Shown: positions 31,860 to 44,984 of the stretch, piece by piece
Layout of the letters: each line of letters begins with the position of its first letter
Position numbering within the stretch: the first letter of the stretch is position 1
Source of the DNA: Salvelinus alpinus
Taxonomy: Eukaryota > Chordata > Actinopteri > Salmoniformes > Salmonidae
DNA: 64,000 nt
Assembly: GCF_045679555.1 (NCBI RefSeq)
Contig: NC_092092.1
Span: 20,816,469 to 20,880,468, forward strand
Direction: 5' to 3'
The notes under the pieces: generated by a model
The model's input: only the letters and a program-made list of their open reading frames with translations
What the model was told of the DNA's origin: nothing
Databases searched by the model: none
Program-made: the position numbers and the translations under genes

Positions 31860-34284
31860 ACTCAGAGTTCCAAACTGCCTCTGGAGGCAATGTCAGCACA
31901 ACGTCAGCCCAAGAACTGTTCGTCTGGAGCAAAATGAATTGGGTTTCTTTGGCTGAGCAGCCGCACACAAGCCTAAGATCACCATTCACAATGCCAAGCG
32001 TCAGCTGGAGTGGTGTAAAGGACTCTGGAGCAGTGGAAACGCGTTCTCTGGCAGTCCGATGGACGAATCTGGATTTAGCGAATGCCAGGAGAACGCTATC
32101 TGCCCCAATGCATAGTGCCAGCTTTAAAGTTTGGTGGATGAGGAATAATGGTCTGGCGCAGTTTTTCATGGTTTGGGCTGGGCCCCTTTGTTCCAGTGAA
32201 GGGAAATCTTAACTCTACAGTAGTGGTTCTCAAACTTTTTATAGTCCCGTACCCTTTTAAACATTCAACCTCCAGCTGCGTACCCCCTCTAGCACCAGGG
32301 TCAGCGCACTCTCAAATGTTGTTTTTTAGCCATCATTGTAAGCCTGCCACACACACACTATACATTACATTTATTAAACATAAGAATGAGTTGTGGGAAG
32401 TGACAAAGAGCTCTTATAGGACCAGGGCATAAATAATAATATAATAATAATACATCATTTTGCTCTTTATTTAACCATCTTACATATAAAACCTTATTTG
32501 TTAATCGAAAATTGTGAATAACTCACCACAGCTTAATGAGAAGGGTGTGCTTGAAAGGATGCACATACATGTAACTCTGCAATGTTGGGTTGTATTGGAG
32601 AGTCTCAGTCTTAAATCATTTTCCACACACAGTCTGTGCCTGTATTTAGTTTTCATGCTAGTGAGTGCCGAGAATCCACTATCACATAGGTACCTGGTTG
32701 CAAAGGGCATCAGTGTCTTAACAGACGATTTGCCAAGGCAGGACACTCTGAACGCAGCCAGATCCAGAAATCTGGGAGTGGCTTCTGATTCAATTAAATT
32801 TTCACAGAACCGCTTGTTGCAATTTCGATGAGGCTCTCTTGTTCAGATATCGGTAAGTGGACTGGAGGCAGGGCATGAAAGTGATAATGAATCAAGTTGT
32901 TTGTGTCATCCGTTTCAGGAAAGTACCTGCGTAATTGCGCACCCAACTCACTCAGGTGCTTCGCTATATCACATTTGACATTGTCCGTAATCTTGAGTTC
33001 ATTTGCACACAAAAAACCATATGGAAAGACCTGTGTGTTGTCCTTGTTAACGCAGACAGAGAAGAGCTCCAACTTCTTAATCATAGCCTCAATTTTGTCA
33101 CGCACATTGAATATAGTTGCGGAGTGTCCCTGTAATCCTAGATTCAGATCATTCCGGTGAGAAAAAACATCACCCAGATAGGCCAGTTGTGTGAGAAACT
33201 TGTCATCGTACAAGCGGTCAGACGTCTCTCAATTCAAAAAGTGTCAATACTGTGCTCCTTGATAACCAGCGCACTTCTAAGTATGTTGTAAAAATGTAAC
33301 ATGGTCGCTGCCCATATCATTGCATAGTGCAGAAAATACACGAGAGTTCAGGGGCCTTGTTTTAACAAAGTTAACCATTTTCACATTAGTGTTCAAAACG
33401 TCTTTCAAGCTGTCAGGCATTCCCTTTGCAGCAAGAGCCTCTCAGTGGATGCTGCAGTATACCCAAGTGGCGTCGGGAGCAACTGCTTGCACGCACGTTA
33501 CCACCACTATATCTCCCTGTCATGGCTTTTGCGCCATCAGTACAGATACCAACATGAGCAGCAGCTACCGTTTGGCTACATATGGACTGTTAGTGGAATT
33601 CCCATGAGAGAGTAACGGTTAATGTGATTGGATGTTAATTATTTGACTAGGCTACATGTATTTGACATTGTGTTTTATTTCGCTGAACACTAAATGATTT
33701 AATTACATTTTTGGCAGTGGAACGAGGCTACTCAGGCGAGAAAAACACCTCACCCAAATGTATAGCCCCGTTGGAAAATGTGAAGAATTATTCTATATTT
33801 TTTAAGATAAAAGACATGCGTACCCCAGTTTGGGAATACCTGCTCTACAGCATTCTAGACGATTCTGTGCTTCCAATTCTGTGGCAACAGTTTGGGGAAG
33901 GCCCTTTCCTGTTTCAGCATGACAATGCCCCCTTGCACAAAGCAAGGTCCATACAGAAATGGTTTGTCGAGATCGGTGTGGAAGATCTTAACTGGCCTGC
34001 ACAGAGCCCTGACCTCAACCCCATCGAACACCTTTGGGATGAATTGGAACGCCGACTGCAAGCCAGGCCTAATCGCCCAACATCAGTGCCCCACCTCACT
34101 AATGCTCTTGTGGCTGAATGGAAAAAAGTTCCCGCAGCAATGTTCCAACATCTACTGGAAAACCTTCCCAGAAGAGGGGAGGCTGTTAATGTAGCAAACG
34201 GGGGACCAACTCCATATTAATGTCCATGATTTTGGAATGACATGTTCGAAGAGCAGGTGTCCACATACTTTTGGTCATGTAGTA
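31860..34284 (+). mobile_element. Tc1-like transposon copy 1, 5'-truncated, carrying a hAT
   Basis: Middle transposase sequence (about 31860-32212) is split by a hAT element at 32221-33842 and resumes at 33843. The C-terminal catalytic part is well kept: second Asp in FQHDNAPLHKA and Glu in [14 protein letters not shown] (about 33917-34048). The right end reads ACATACTTTTGGTCATGTAG before TA (34285-34286). The left terminal repeat and N-terminal DNA-binding domain are absent. An ORF of 169 codons at 33711-34220 runs from hAT sequence into Tc1 sequence and is an accidental fusion. Confidence 0.85.
32221..33842 (-). mobile_element. hAT-family transposon copy 1 (BED-type), deleted
   Basis: Bounded by CTCTACAG on both sides (32213-32220 and 33843-33850), an exact 8-bp target duplication. 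Ends are imperfect inverted repeats (TAGTGGTTCTCAAACT versus CAGGTATTCCCAAACT). On the minus strand the transposase C-terminal half survives: VGICTDGAKAMTG near 33555-33515, and a long frame at 33213-32794 starting MYDDKFLTQLAYLGDVFSHR, which resembles the ZBED5/SCAND3-like hAT group. The N-terminal BED zinc finger is missing here, but present in copy 2. Confidence 0.85.
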
Positions 34285-34761
34285 TATTAGTGCTTGGAAC
34301 ATTTTGTAACAGGTGGAGTACTCGAACATATCCTTCTTGCCTCAGCCATGTGGGCTGTGAACCTCAAGAACTCTCTACCTGTTACAATAGGATCACATTA
34401 CATATTGAAAACATACAAACATACAAATATATTTAGTGGCATTCCCCACATTACTGTAATACCTTCATTGACAAATAAAATCTGCCATGAGGAAAGTGGT
34501 CTTCACAGACGATGGGGAGTGTGGAATGTATAGACTTTTCAGGATGTCACTGAGTTTCATAGATGAGAAAATGTAATACTGAATACAATTATATTTAAAG
34601 TTATCATCATTCAAGACACTGCTGGTTAATTTAGAACAATGAGAATGACAGCAAGACCACAGCTGATATGGGACCATGCTAATATAGGCCATTTGAGTCA
34701 TGTGAAATTGGGGATTACATAATGAATGACTTCTATCACAAAATTTAAGAGGCAGTATTAT
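34285..34761. other. Intergenic, no gene seen
   Basis: Nothing recognisable; short ORFs only. Confidence 0.35.
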
Positions 34762-35050
34762 CTTTTTTATTTTTTATTTCACCTTTATTTAACCAGGTAG
34801 GCTAGTTGAGAACAAGTTCTCATTTGCAACTGCGACCTGGCCAAGATAAAGCATAGCAGTGTGAACAGACAACAACACAGAGTTACACATGGAGTAAACA
34901 ATAAACAAGTCAATAACATGGTAGAAAAAAAGAGAATCTATATACAATGTGTGCAAAAGGCATGAGGAGGTAGGCAATAAATCGAATAATTACAATTTAG
35001 CAGAATAACACTGGAGTGATAAATCTTCAAACAGTTCACTGGTTATGTGT
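34762..35050 (-). mobile_element. LINE 3' tail, minus strand
   Basis: Inverted copy of the tail at 1182-1607: begins TTTCACCTTTATTTAACCAG and continues AGTTGAGAACAAGTTCTC. No reverse transcriptase left. Confidence 0.6.
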
Positions 35051-36695
35051 ACTATAGTAGTAATAAAGTAAATTTAGCACTGATTGACTCGACGTGAATC
35101 TGAACGGGAAAATCATTATGAATCAGACATACGACATACGACCAGAAAGGTGTATATATTACTGAGGCACCCTTCCTGCTCCTACTTCTCAGGAACGACA
35201 GTTCTGATAACGGGTACACAAAAATATGCTCTGTATGCGTTCTACCTAATATCAATGGGAACATTTAAAAAACAATGATTTCGTAGTTGTAATGTTTATA
35301 AACATCGGAAAGAACCACTTTAACAGTAATAAAGTACAGAAGTAGTAGGTTCCATAGTCACGTCGTAATCCGTTGTCCAATCAGAAACGAGAGAAAGCGT
35401 TTGTGACTTAAATTCCGATTTACAGCAAAGTTGGAAAAAATAACCCATCAAATACATGTGTTTGGGGGAATTTAACATTATGTGAAATTTAGAGATAGTA
35501 ATGTCGCTTAAATATCTAAATAATCATTGCACGCCACTAACGTCAGCTGAAACACTTCAGACCATAACACATCACCATAGGAGATGGATCTCTCTCGCCA
35601 CCAGGTGACAGTAGTTCTACGTACTGGTTTTCTCTGACACAAAATATTGATAAACACGTTTCATGATTGATTGTCTATTTATTTCACACGTTTGTAATTT
35701 AAAGGTAACAACCTCTAGCCCCAGCATTACCTTCCAAGTTGAAATAAGTCTACGTCTAGCCTAGGGTGACCACATGTCCCGGATAGTGCGGGAGAGTACC
35801 ACATTTTGTCCCTTTATCCCGCAACCAAACAATCAAGCCCGGCATTCATCAACGAATTGAAGGCCCGCGAATTTAGAAATTAAATGTAAACTTGTCCAGT
35901 ATTGCATTCAGACATTCCGACCTGTCTTTTAAAGTCACGTTGGGCTTATGAAAACGTAAGCCTACTGCTGATGTTAAACCCTCCAATAATTGTTGAGATC
36001 TGATATTCTTCTGCGCAGCGCAAAACGAAATTTAGGCCAATGTCATAGGCCTATCATCAACCAATCATATTTCTCAAATCTTTGAAGGGCTAGATTCCAC
36101 ATACATTTGGAGAGGCAGTAAGTATTTCACCGATGGCTCTCCATGCTCATTAGTTTCTCATTCAACATATTTTCTGATACGTCACTCAATCCCGTTTTAA
36201 ACGTCTCCCTTCCTAACTGTTTAACATTCACTGAGACCAACCAGAAATATTTCCTAACATGCTGACCAGACCGGATACGTCGCGTGCGCGAGCGTCGCAA
36301 AATACATTTAGAAATCCATGTTATTCAATTATTGCACCCACACTGCTCGCGCACGCCAACGAGCGTCTGTGTTACCAAGGGCTAAAATAGAAGTCATTCC
36401 TATTTCTGACGCAGATCGCGCTGAAAGTCCTGCCTCTCCCATCTCCTCATTGGTTTATAGAAGCAGGTAACCAGTGCCATCTCTTCATCATGCTGCACGA
36501 GGCAAATGGTGGGCACACCAGATACTGACTGGTTGCTAGTTAATAGACTTGTGAATTGTGCTGGAACAGCCATAAATAGGTGAATATGTGTGAATGGTGC
36601 ATGCACTCTAGCGGTGGGTAGGCTCCTGTGGGTGAATGGTGGTCTGAGCCTATAGCGTCGGTTTACCTACCAAAATCAGGCGTAATGTTTACTTG
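35051..36695. other. Intergenic, no gene seen
   Basis: Possibly a decayed hAT end near 35763 (TAGGGTGACCACATG), without a partner end. No coding sequence recognised. Confidence 0.35.
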
Positions 36696-38495
36696 AATCT
36701 TTGGAAAAGCGTATTCTCCATGGGCTATTCCCTGATGCTGTACTTATAACAGGTGGCGATTTTAATATTTCTCAGAATAATTTAATTGATAGCTGGCCTC
36801 CGGGACAGTCCACTTCTATGAATACAAGTTTGAGGCAGTTTATGGAAAGATCTGATATTGATATTCACTTGGTGTAATAAGGCAGGCTCCAGACAATCAT
36901 GCATAGATTTTTGGCTGGTGTCTAAGTGTTTTGATAAACAGGGTATTTCTGTTAACATCCAAGCCACTCCCCTTACTGATCATAGAGCTATTCATATTGA
37001 CATGAAACTTTTTACCTCTGATAATGGCCTTGGCAGAGCATCCTACTGGAAGCTTAATAGCTCTATATTAAAACATGAGTTGGTCACGATGGAGATAAGC
37101 AATTAATTACACACTTCTGGACAAAGCTACAAATGACAATTAATACAGTAATAACTGAGAGCTTTTTAAATATGAGGTTAGAAAATATTTAAGAAATTAT
37201 GGGAGAATTCTTGCCAAGACGAGGAAAGCTGAAGAAGAAAATGTAATTACAAAGATCACCTCTCTTGTTCAAAAGCCTGTTCAAAGTCTCTCAGAGGAGA
37301 ACAAATCTGTTCTGTTTGAGCTACAACACAAGTTGGATGATATGTATGAACTGAAAGCAGAGGGAGCCTTTGTCAGTGTCTAGAAGAGGGTGAACTAAAT
37401 TCATCTATTTTTTCAAGTTAGAAAAATACCACTTTAAAAATAATACAATTCAACAATTAAATATGAATGGTCTCATCACAGATGATCTCAAATTAATCTC
37501 TATCTTTAGTTGCAACTTCTACAGGAATTGATATAGTTCTAAGTATTGTGAGGTTTCCTCAACTCTTTTCTTTGACTCTCTGGGGGATGTGAAATCAATT
37601 GGGGAGGCTGAGAGGGAACAGTGTGATGACCCTATTATAGTTGAAGAGATAATGTATTCTATTGAACACCTTAAAAATAATAAGTCTCCTGGGACTGATG
37701 GTATATCTGCTGAGTTTTACAAAACTTTTTCTCAACAGTTGGCCCCATTTCTGTTGGAGGTCTTTTCTGAAAGCATTGTAAATAATGCTCTCCCTCCCAG
37801 TTTGACTCAAGGTCTGATTACATTCATCCCTAAACGCAAGAAATACTTGCTTTTCCTCGATGATTGGCGTCCAATCTGTCTGCGCAATAATGACAACCAA
37901 ATGTTAACCTCTATATTTGCAAAAAGTATTGGACTCAATTATAGAAGAGACATAATCTGGCTTCATGAGGAATAGACATATATCGAATTATATTCGACTG
38001 GTGTTAGACCTTATTGACTACTCTGATCTAATCTTCGAATATAGTTTTATTGTCTTCTTAGACTTTTAAAGCCTTCGATACAGTGACAGGAGTTTCTATT
38101 TCTCTCCCTTGAGAAATGTGGTTTTTGGGAATTATTTTGTAGTAATATTAAAACTCTTTATATGAATGGGAACAGTTCCATTAAATTAAAGCATGGCACT
38201 TCTCCTAAATTTGATTTGAAAAGAGGAATTAGGCAAGGGCGCCCAATTTTGCCTTACCTCTTCCTGCTTGCAACCCAACTTCTTACAAGTTTTGTTAAAT
38301 CCAGCGATATAAAAGGGATCTCTATTGCTGACAGAGATATTATCATAAATCAGCTTGCAGATGACACCACCCACCTTTTGAAATATGCTGACCAGATTCC
38401 TAGAGCAGTCGATGTGATGAATATTTTTTCAAAAGCATCTGGTCTTTGCCTAAACCTTTAAGTGTGAATTGTTTGCTGTTAAAGACTGTGTGATA
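36696..38495 (+). pseudogene. L1-like LINE ORF2, upstream part (5'-truncated)
   Basis: Starts inside the apurinic-type endonuclease domain (GGDFNISQNN near 36755, then SCIDFWLVS and LTDHRAI near 36900-36990, the latter the catalytic SDH-like motif). The reverse transcriptase follows in pieces: NNKSPGTDGISAEFYKTF near 37676, DDWRPICLRNND, RGIRQGRPILPYLFLLATQL near 38224, and the catalytic motif as QLADDTT near 38350. Stops and frameshifts are scattered. The copy is split by a gypsy element whose 5-bp duplication starts at 38496; the remainder continues at 41279. Confidence 0.85.
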
Positions 38496-38824
38496 CCCTC
38501 TGTAGTATCCTTAAAGGCTTCTTAGAGTTATGACTCATGAGACTTAAGTACGGTTTCGTATTTAATTGTAACTTAGAATTACATTCTCTAATGCACTTGG
38601 CTTAAACTACCTGAAGCTTTCTTAATCATAGTTATATAGGCAGACATAGGAAATAGCTACGGATAGCGGGAAGCAAACCCCCGTCTTGAGTCAATACTGC
38701 CATCTATTGGTAAACATAAATATACCAGGTTACTACATTCCACCCTTTAAAGCTAATAACCCAATTTAATTCCTTTCTGAGCTATGCTATTTTCTTATTT
38801 AAATTTTTTCCAAAATTATCTCCT

Positions 38825-40567
38825 TTAGGATCTGAAAAAGTCTGGCGGACGTTTCTCTCTAATAGAGCGTCTCAGAGGTGGTGTAGCTGGTGCCACCAGA
38901 TCTTCACCCCTTGATGGTGAAACAAAGTCCTTTTGTGGAGACTTCACAGGAGGAGGTCGTCCCGGACTGGTGGTCTCAGGAAGTTGAGCATTGTTGGTCT
39001 CAGGTGGTTTGTCCAAATGCAACTCTGGGGAACGTTCCAATGTCCTGTCCTGCTCGTTTAAGAATTGATCCAGATCTCCGGATGGAACTGGAATTCGAGC
39101 TCTGATCTGATCCACGTGTCTCCTTAGTCTTTGTCCACTTCCGATGATCACAGTATAAGATACTGGTCCTGAGCAATCCTCAATGGTAGCTGGAATCCAT
39201 TTCGGACCAAACCCATAGTTTCTTGTATAGACATCATCTCCAGGTGAGAAACTTCTGAGTTTGGCTCGGGTGTCATGATTACATTTTTGATTACATTGCT
39301 TTTGCTGTATTTTAATTTTCAGGTCTGGTTTGATGAGATCCAAGGTTGACCTTAACCTCCTTGACATCAACATTTCTGCAGGTGACAACCCAGTTGTAGC
39401 TTGAGGAGTAATCCTGTAGCTAAAGAAGAATCTTGACACCTTTGTTTCAATGCTGGGCCCTTGCATCTTCCTCATCCCCTCCTTCAAGGTCTGAACTGCA
39501 CGTTCTGCTAATCCGTTTGAAGATGGGTGAAAAGGAGCTGACGTTACATGCTAAATTCCATTTTGTTTCATGAAACTTGTGAATTCAGTGCTTGTAAAAC
39601 AAGTATCATTGTCACTAACCAACATTTGAGGCAATCCCATAACACTGAAGCTTTGTCTCAACTTCTCAATCGTAGCGTACGACGTTGACGTGTTCATGGG
39701 GTAAACATCCATCCACTTTGAATGAGAATCAATCAGCACAAGGAACATTTTTCCTAGGAAAGGTCCAGCATAGTCCACATGTAGTCGTGTCCATGGTTTT
39801 TCTGGCCATTCCCATGGATGTAATGGCGCGGTGGGGGGTGACTTCCTGTTACTCTGACAATCTGCACACCGGCTAACCTCATTTCCCACATCGTGGTCCA
39901 TCTTTTGCCACCAGACATATGACCTCGCTAGGCCTTTCATTTTCGACATACCTGGATGCGACTGATGCAACAACTTCAGTAGCAACCCCCGCCCTTGTGG
40001 TGGGATAACTACTCTTGAACCCCACAGAACACATCCATCTCGAACACTCAATGCCAAGCGGCGAGTGTAGTAAGGCATGATCTGAGGCTCTGTCACTGTA
40101 GGACATCCTCTCAGGATAAATTCATGCACTTGTGATAGCGTCACATCCTTTGAAGTCCATTGCCTGATTTGTGCTGTGTTCACCGGTGCATCATCCAACA
40201 CATCGATCATCAAAACCTGGTCATTTTCTTCTTCCTGAATGATGATTTCTGGAACGGGCAGCCTACTCAGAGCATCAGAATTCCCATGGTATCTACCTGG
40301 TTTGTAAATTATTCTGTACTCGTAGGCCCTGAGCCACCCAGCCTAACGTTGAACTCTTGGAGAGACCAATTGTGGTACTGGCTTTTGTTCATGGAACAGA
40401 GAGATCAGAGGCTTATGGTCCGTCACAATAGTGAATGTTCTCCCGTACAAGTACTTGTGGAATCTCTGTATTCCGAATATGACAGCCAGTCCTTCCTTGT
40501 CCAGCTGAGAGTACTTTTTCTCCGCTGGCGACAACATTCTTGACATGAACCCGATAAGTTTTCTCAT
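38825..40567 (-). pseudogene. Gypsy pol remnant: RNase H and integrase
   Basis: RNase H connection and domain: YSQLDKEGLAVIFGIQRFHK and TDHKPL (40567-40343), a stop near 40341, then integrase in two frames (40213-39551 and 39487-38825). The HHCC zinc finger is visible (HQSHPGMSK ... CADCQ), then catalytic Asp in LHVDYAGPF, second Asp in LVSDNDTCFTS, and Glu in SNGLAERAVQT. A stop separates the two integrase pieces near 39550. The C-terminal part has a long Pro-rich tail. The expected DDE residues are all present, but the reading is broken. Confidence 0.9.
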
Positions 40568-40850
40568 GCGTGAATCGTTCTACTATCTCACTGGGTTTGG
40601 GGTTGAAGCGATTTTTTAATAGCTCGACTAAATCTATGAATGACTTTTCTCCTGGTTTATCTGGGCTCAACAGGTTTCTCATTAAGCTGTAAGTCTGTGC
40701 ACCGACAACGCTTATGAGTATGGATTTCTGTATTGTGGCATCAGTTATTTCATTAGCAGCAAAGAAATGTTCCATTATTTCACAGTACTCCTCCCATTCC
40801 TGATTTTTAGGATCAAATGGTGGTAGCGAGCCTATTGTTGCCAAAGCCAT
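40413..40850 (-). pseudogene. Gypsy gag fragment
   Basis: Capsid-type N-terminal part, beginning MALATIGSLPPFDPKNQEWE at 40850 on the minus strand. About 90 residues of capsid-like sequence (through NRFNPKPSEIVERF) precede the junction at about 40570, after which the frame runs into RNase H sequence out of frame. No zinc knuckle or protease remains. Confidence 0.75.
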
Positions 40851-41278
40851 CTTTTCCGATTCTTTCTCCCCTCACACAGTCAATAATTTGTCCTACCCGT
40901 ATCCAGGAAATCAAGCCTTCAGAATCTTCCACCGCTCACTTGAGTCTCACCTCCCGCGTCGCACGCCAAACACTCCGTTAAATTCGTGGCAAAAGAATCC
41001 AACGCAGTTCTCCATATTTATCCTCATCGCCAAATATGTAGTATCCTTAAAGGCTTCTTAGAGTTACGACTCATGAGACTTAAGTACGGTTTCGTATTTA
41101 ATTGTAACTTAGAATTACATTCTCTAATGCACTTGGCTTAAACTACCTGAAGCTTTCTTAATCATAGTTATATAGGCAGACATAGGAAATAGCTACGGAT
41201 AGCGGGAAGCAAACCCCCGTCTTGAGTCAATACTGCCATCTATTGGTAAACATAAATATACCAGGTTACTAAACCCTC

Positions 41279-42490
41279 TATATGCAATATTCCAGTCAAG
41301 GAAAAAGTAACATACCTTGGAATTACCATATCTAAGGATCAGTAGGAAAGATGCTCATTTAATTTAATAAATATTATTGAAAAAGACAAAAAGAAGTTGA
41401 ACCATTGGTTGCAGAGGGATTGATCCTTGAAAGGTTGAGTATTGCTTTCTAAAGCTGAAGGCATAATTTTTCCACGCATAAGTATGTAATTTGGAACAAT
41501 AATGATGTTTTGTAAAAAAACAAGTCTTTATTTTTTAAGAATTGGTATAATAATCATATCCTGCTGGTGAGTGAACTTTTTAATGCAGAAGGATTGTTAC
41601 TCAATTATGAGGAATTTTTATCTCTTTACAATATCCCTGTTACACCTAGACAGTTGACCATTGTCTTTGATGCTATTCCATCTGGAACTCTCATGTTGTT
41701 TGGAGGTATAACCAGACCTCACCTTCTTGACCTACCCTCACCTAATCCAGTTGACTCTCCAATAGGATACAAGTGTTTCTCCTTGCTCCCTCAGAACAAC
41801 AGATCTATACATGCTTTATTTCAAAGGGATATTTTATTAATTCCTTATGTCACAACTTACTGTAATAAATTTGTCAATAGTATCTGTTGGAAAAAAGTCT
41901 GGTTATTACCACACAAATACCTTCTAGTTAACAAGATCAAAGAGGTATCTTTCAGAATGATCCATGAGTGTTACCCTGCGACTCATTACCTGAAGAAACT
42001 CAAAAAAGACATTAACATTAGCTGTACTTTTTATGTTGACCATCCAGTAACAGTTTTGCATTTATTTTGGCATTGTCTACATGTAAAGAAATTATGGAAA
42101 GATATTTATAGTTTTATAATTGTTAATATGCTTGATGACTTTTGTTTGTTATGGGAGAATGTGCTGCTGGGGTTCCTTAACTATAATAACGCTAAAGATT
42201 TTTTTTTACCTCATAAATCTAATTGTGTTAATGGAAAATGTAATATTCATGAATGTAAATTCACTAATAAAAAAACCACTGTTCCGTGTTTTTTATAAGG
42301 AGTTTGAGCAGTACATTAAGACCATTCTACATTCTTCTAATAAGAAAGCTGTTAAAACAATCAATACGTGTTTATCTTTTAAGGTCTTTGTATAATCTAT
42401 AATTTGTTGTACCCCCTAGCATATGATATCATTGTGTGTTTGTATACCTCTTGTATGTATACTGTTTTTTCTGCAATAAAATATATATAT
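41279..42490 (+). pseudogene. L1-like LINE ORF2, downstream part and 3' end
   Basis: Continuation of the LINE split by the gypsy element. A long open frame at 41567-42298 (243 codons) carries the C-terminal region: KEVSFRMIHECYPATHYLKK and TVLHLFWHCLHVKKLWKDI, the latter holding the His and Cys of the zinc-knuckle-like motif. The 3' end has AATAAA near 42475 and a TA-rich tail. Frameshifts before 41567 make it non-functional. Confidence 0.85.
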
Positions 42491-42505
42491 ATATAAATAT
42501 ATATA

Positions 42506-43402
42506 CGCTACCGTTCAAAAGTTTGGGGTCACTTAGAAATGTTCTTGTTTTTGAAAGACAAAATATTTTTTGTTCATTAAAATAACATCAGATTGATCAG
42601 AAATACAGTGTAGACATTGTTAATGTTGTAAATGACAATTGTAGGTGGAAACGGCAGATTTTTAATGGAATATCTACATAGGCGTACAGAGACCCATTAT
42701 CAGCAACCATCACCCCTGTGTTCCAATGGCACGTTATGTTAGCTAATCCAAGTTTATCATTTTAAAAGGCTAATTGATCATTAGAAAACCCTTTTGCAAT
42801 TATGTTAGCACAGCTGAAAACTGTTGTTCTGTTTAAAGAAGCAACAAAATTGTCCTTCTTTAGACTAGTTGAGTATCTGTATTATCAGCATTTGTGGGTT
42901 CGATGACAGGCTCAAAAGGGCCAGAAACAAATAACTTTCTTCTGAAACTCATCAGTCTATTCTTGTTCTGAGAAATGAAGGCTATTCCATGCGAGAAATT
43001 GCCAAGAAACTGAAGATCTCGTACAACACTATGTACTTCTCCCTTCACAGAACAGCACAAACTGGGTCTAACCAGAATAGAAAGAGGAGTGGGAGGCTCC
43101 GGTGCACAACTGAGCAAGAGGACAAGTACATTAGAGTGTGTAGTTTGAGAAACAGATGCCTTACAAGTCCTCAACTGACAGCTTCATTAAATAGTACCCA
43201 CAAAACACCAGTCTCAACATCAACAGTGAAGAGGCGACTCCGGGATGCTGACCTTCTAGGCAGAGTTCCTCTGTCCAGTGTCTGTGTTCTTTTGCCCATC
43301 TTAATCTTTTATTTTTATTGGCCAGTCTGAGATATGGCTTTTTCTTTGCAACTCTGCCCAGAAGGCCATCATCCCGGAGTCGCCTCTTCACTGTTGACAT
43401 TG
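42506..43402. mobile_element. Rearranged (fold-back) Tc1-like element
   Basis: Left end after TA (42504-42505) reads CGCTACCGTTCAAAAGTTTG. A plus-strand N-terminal transposase frame (42989-43268) has MREIAKKLKISYNTMYFSLH and KRRLRDADLLGR. Immediately after it the orientation flips: 43270-43400 on the minus strand reads MSTVKRRLRDDGLLGRVAKK and onward. So two partly overlapping transposase pieces stand head to head, and no normal right end follows. Confidence 0.8.
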
Positions 43403-43650
43403 TAAGTAACTAAGTGTGTCTTGTCTGTTTAATGAACAAAATATTGATTTCATGTGCATGCTGCAACCTACAGACTAGTAACATAATTAAACTCAAAATA
43501 TGCCATTGATCGATTTAGAAAATACACTTTATTAGTACTTCTGTTTCTTAGGACTTGCCTAAAACAAATTCATAATAGGCCACCTAATATCACTGTAATA
43601 CTTGTCTATCATTCCATTATTCTTAAGGTGGAAAAGGCATCAGAATGTGG
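43403..43650. other. Intergenic, no gene seen
   Basis: Nothing recognised. Confidence 0.3.
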
Positions 43651-43780
43651 TCCTGTGTGTCTCAGTTGGTAAAGCATGGCGAGTGTCGGGGGTTGGATTC
43701 CTGCTGGGGCCACCCATACGTATAATATATGCAGGCATTACTGTCACTTTGGACAAAAGTATCTGCTAAATAGTATAAAC
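43651..43780 (+). mobile_element. tRNA-derived SINE
   Basis: A-box-like TCTCAGTTGGTAAAGCATGG, B-box-like GGGTTGGATTCC, then a tail ending TATCTGCTAAATAG, as in salmonid SINEs. Related copies lie at 44735-44880 (minus) and 55089-55221 (plus). Confidence 0.75.
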
Positions 43781-44374
<594 letters not shown>

Positions 44375-44734
44375 GACAATTATAGACGCAGACAGACAAG
44401 TGTGTACACTCTGTCTGTGAGTTAAGTGTTAGGAGGTAAGGAGTTGAGAAGGTTCTCATGAGATGTGAGATGTGATACCAACCCGGAAGCTGTGGTTTCG
44501 CTGCAGTTGGGTGCTCTCTTCTTGTATGCGCTCTGAGTGCCTTGTCAGCCCCCACAGGAAACCTTATAACCCTGGGTTGAACAGGTCGTCAAAGGGTTAG
44601 GTAGCCAACTGGCTGGGTCACAAGGTTACTCAAAAGACAGATATTCAAGACAAATAGCTCATAGATGTAGCTGAAACCACTGTTTGAGACATTGTCCCAA
44701 AATGCATTATTTTGAGATGTAATATATATAATAA

Positions 44735-44880
44735 TCTATGCCAGTTAGCAGACACTGTTATCTAAACCAATTTACAGTCATGCGTGCATAAATGTTTTAC
44801 ATTTGAGTGGTCCCGGGAATCAGACCCACTATCCGGACGTTGCAAGAGCCATGCTCTACCAACTGTACTGCAGACTACCA
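44735..44880 (-). mobile_element. tRNA-derived SINE, minus strand
   Basis: Inverted copy of the family at 43651: starts TTAGCAGACACTGTTATC and ends GAGCCATGCTCTACCAACTG, with an inverted B-box GGGAATCAGACCC. Confidence 0.75.
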
Positions 44881-44984
44881 GATGTGATGGTCAGATCGAT
44901 TTGCGAGATTGATCGATCTGGCTGAATTCAGCTGCATGTCTGTTATTGCCTGGAGATTAGATATATAATGAGATTAGACTGATG

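Larger units (their letters stand above)
38501..41273 (-). mobile_element. Ty3/gypsy LTR retrotransposon, non-autonomous, recent
   Basis: Two 237-bp LTRs (38501-38737 and 41037-41273) differ at only two positions by my reading. A 5-bp duplication CCCTC flanks the element (38496-38500, 41274-41278). LTRs begin TGTAGTATCC and end TTACTACA or TTACTAAA. A purine-rich tract (AAAGGGTGGAA, minus strand) lies next to the left LTR, as expected for the 3' end. The interior has gag joined directly to RNase H; protease and most of the reverse transcriptase are missing. It sits inside an L1-like LINE. Near-identical LTRs imply recent insertion, probably moved by a full-length relative. Confidence 0.95.

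Noticed and set aside
33711..34220. 169-codon ORF as an independent gene
   Set aside because: It reads from a hAT end into a Tc1 transposase C-terminus, so it is an accidental fusion within nested elements.
35761..36400. hAT element starting TAGGGTGACCACATG
   Set aside because: No matching inverted right end or target duplication was found, so the call cannot be supported.
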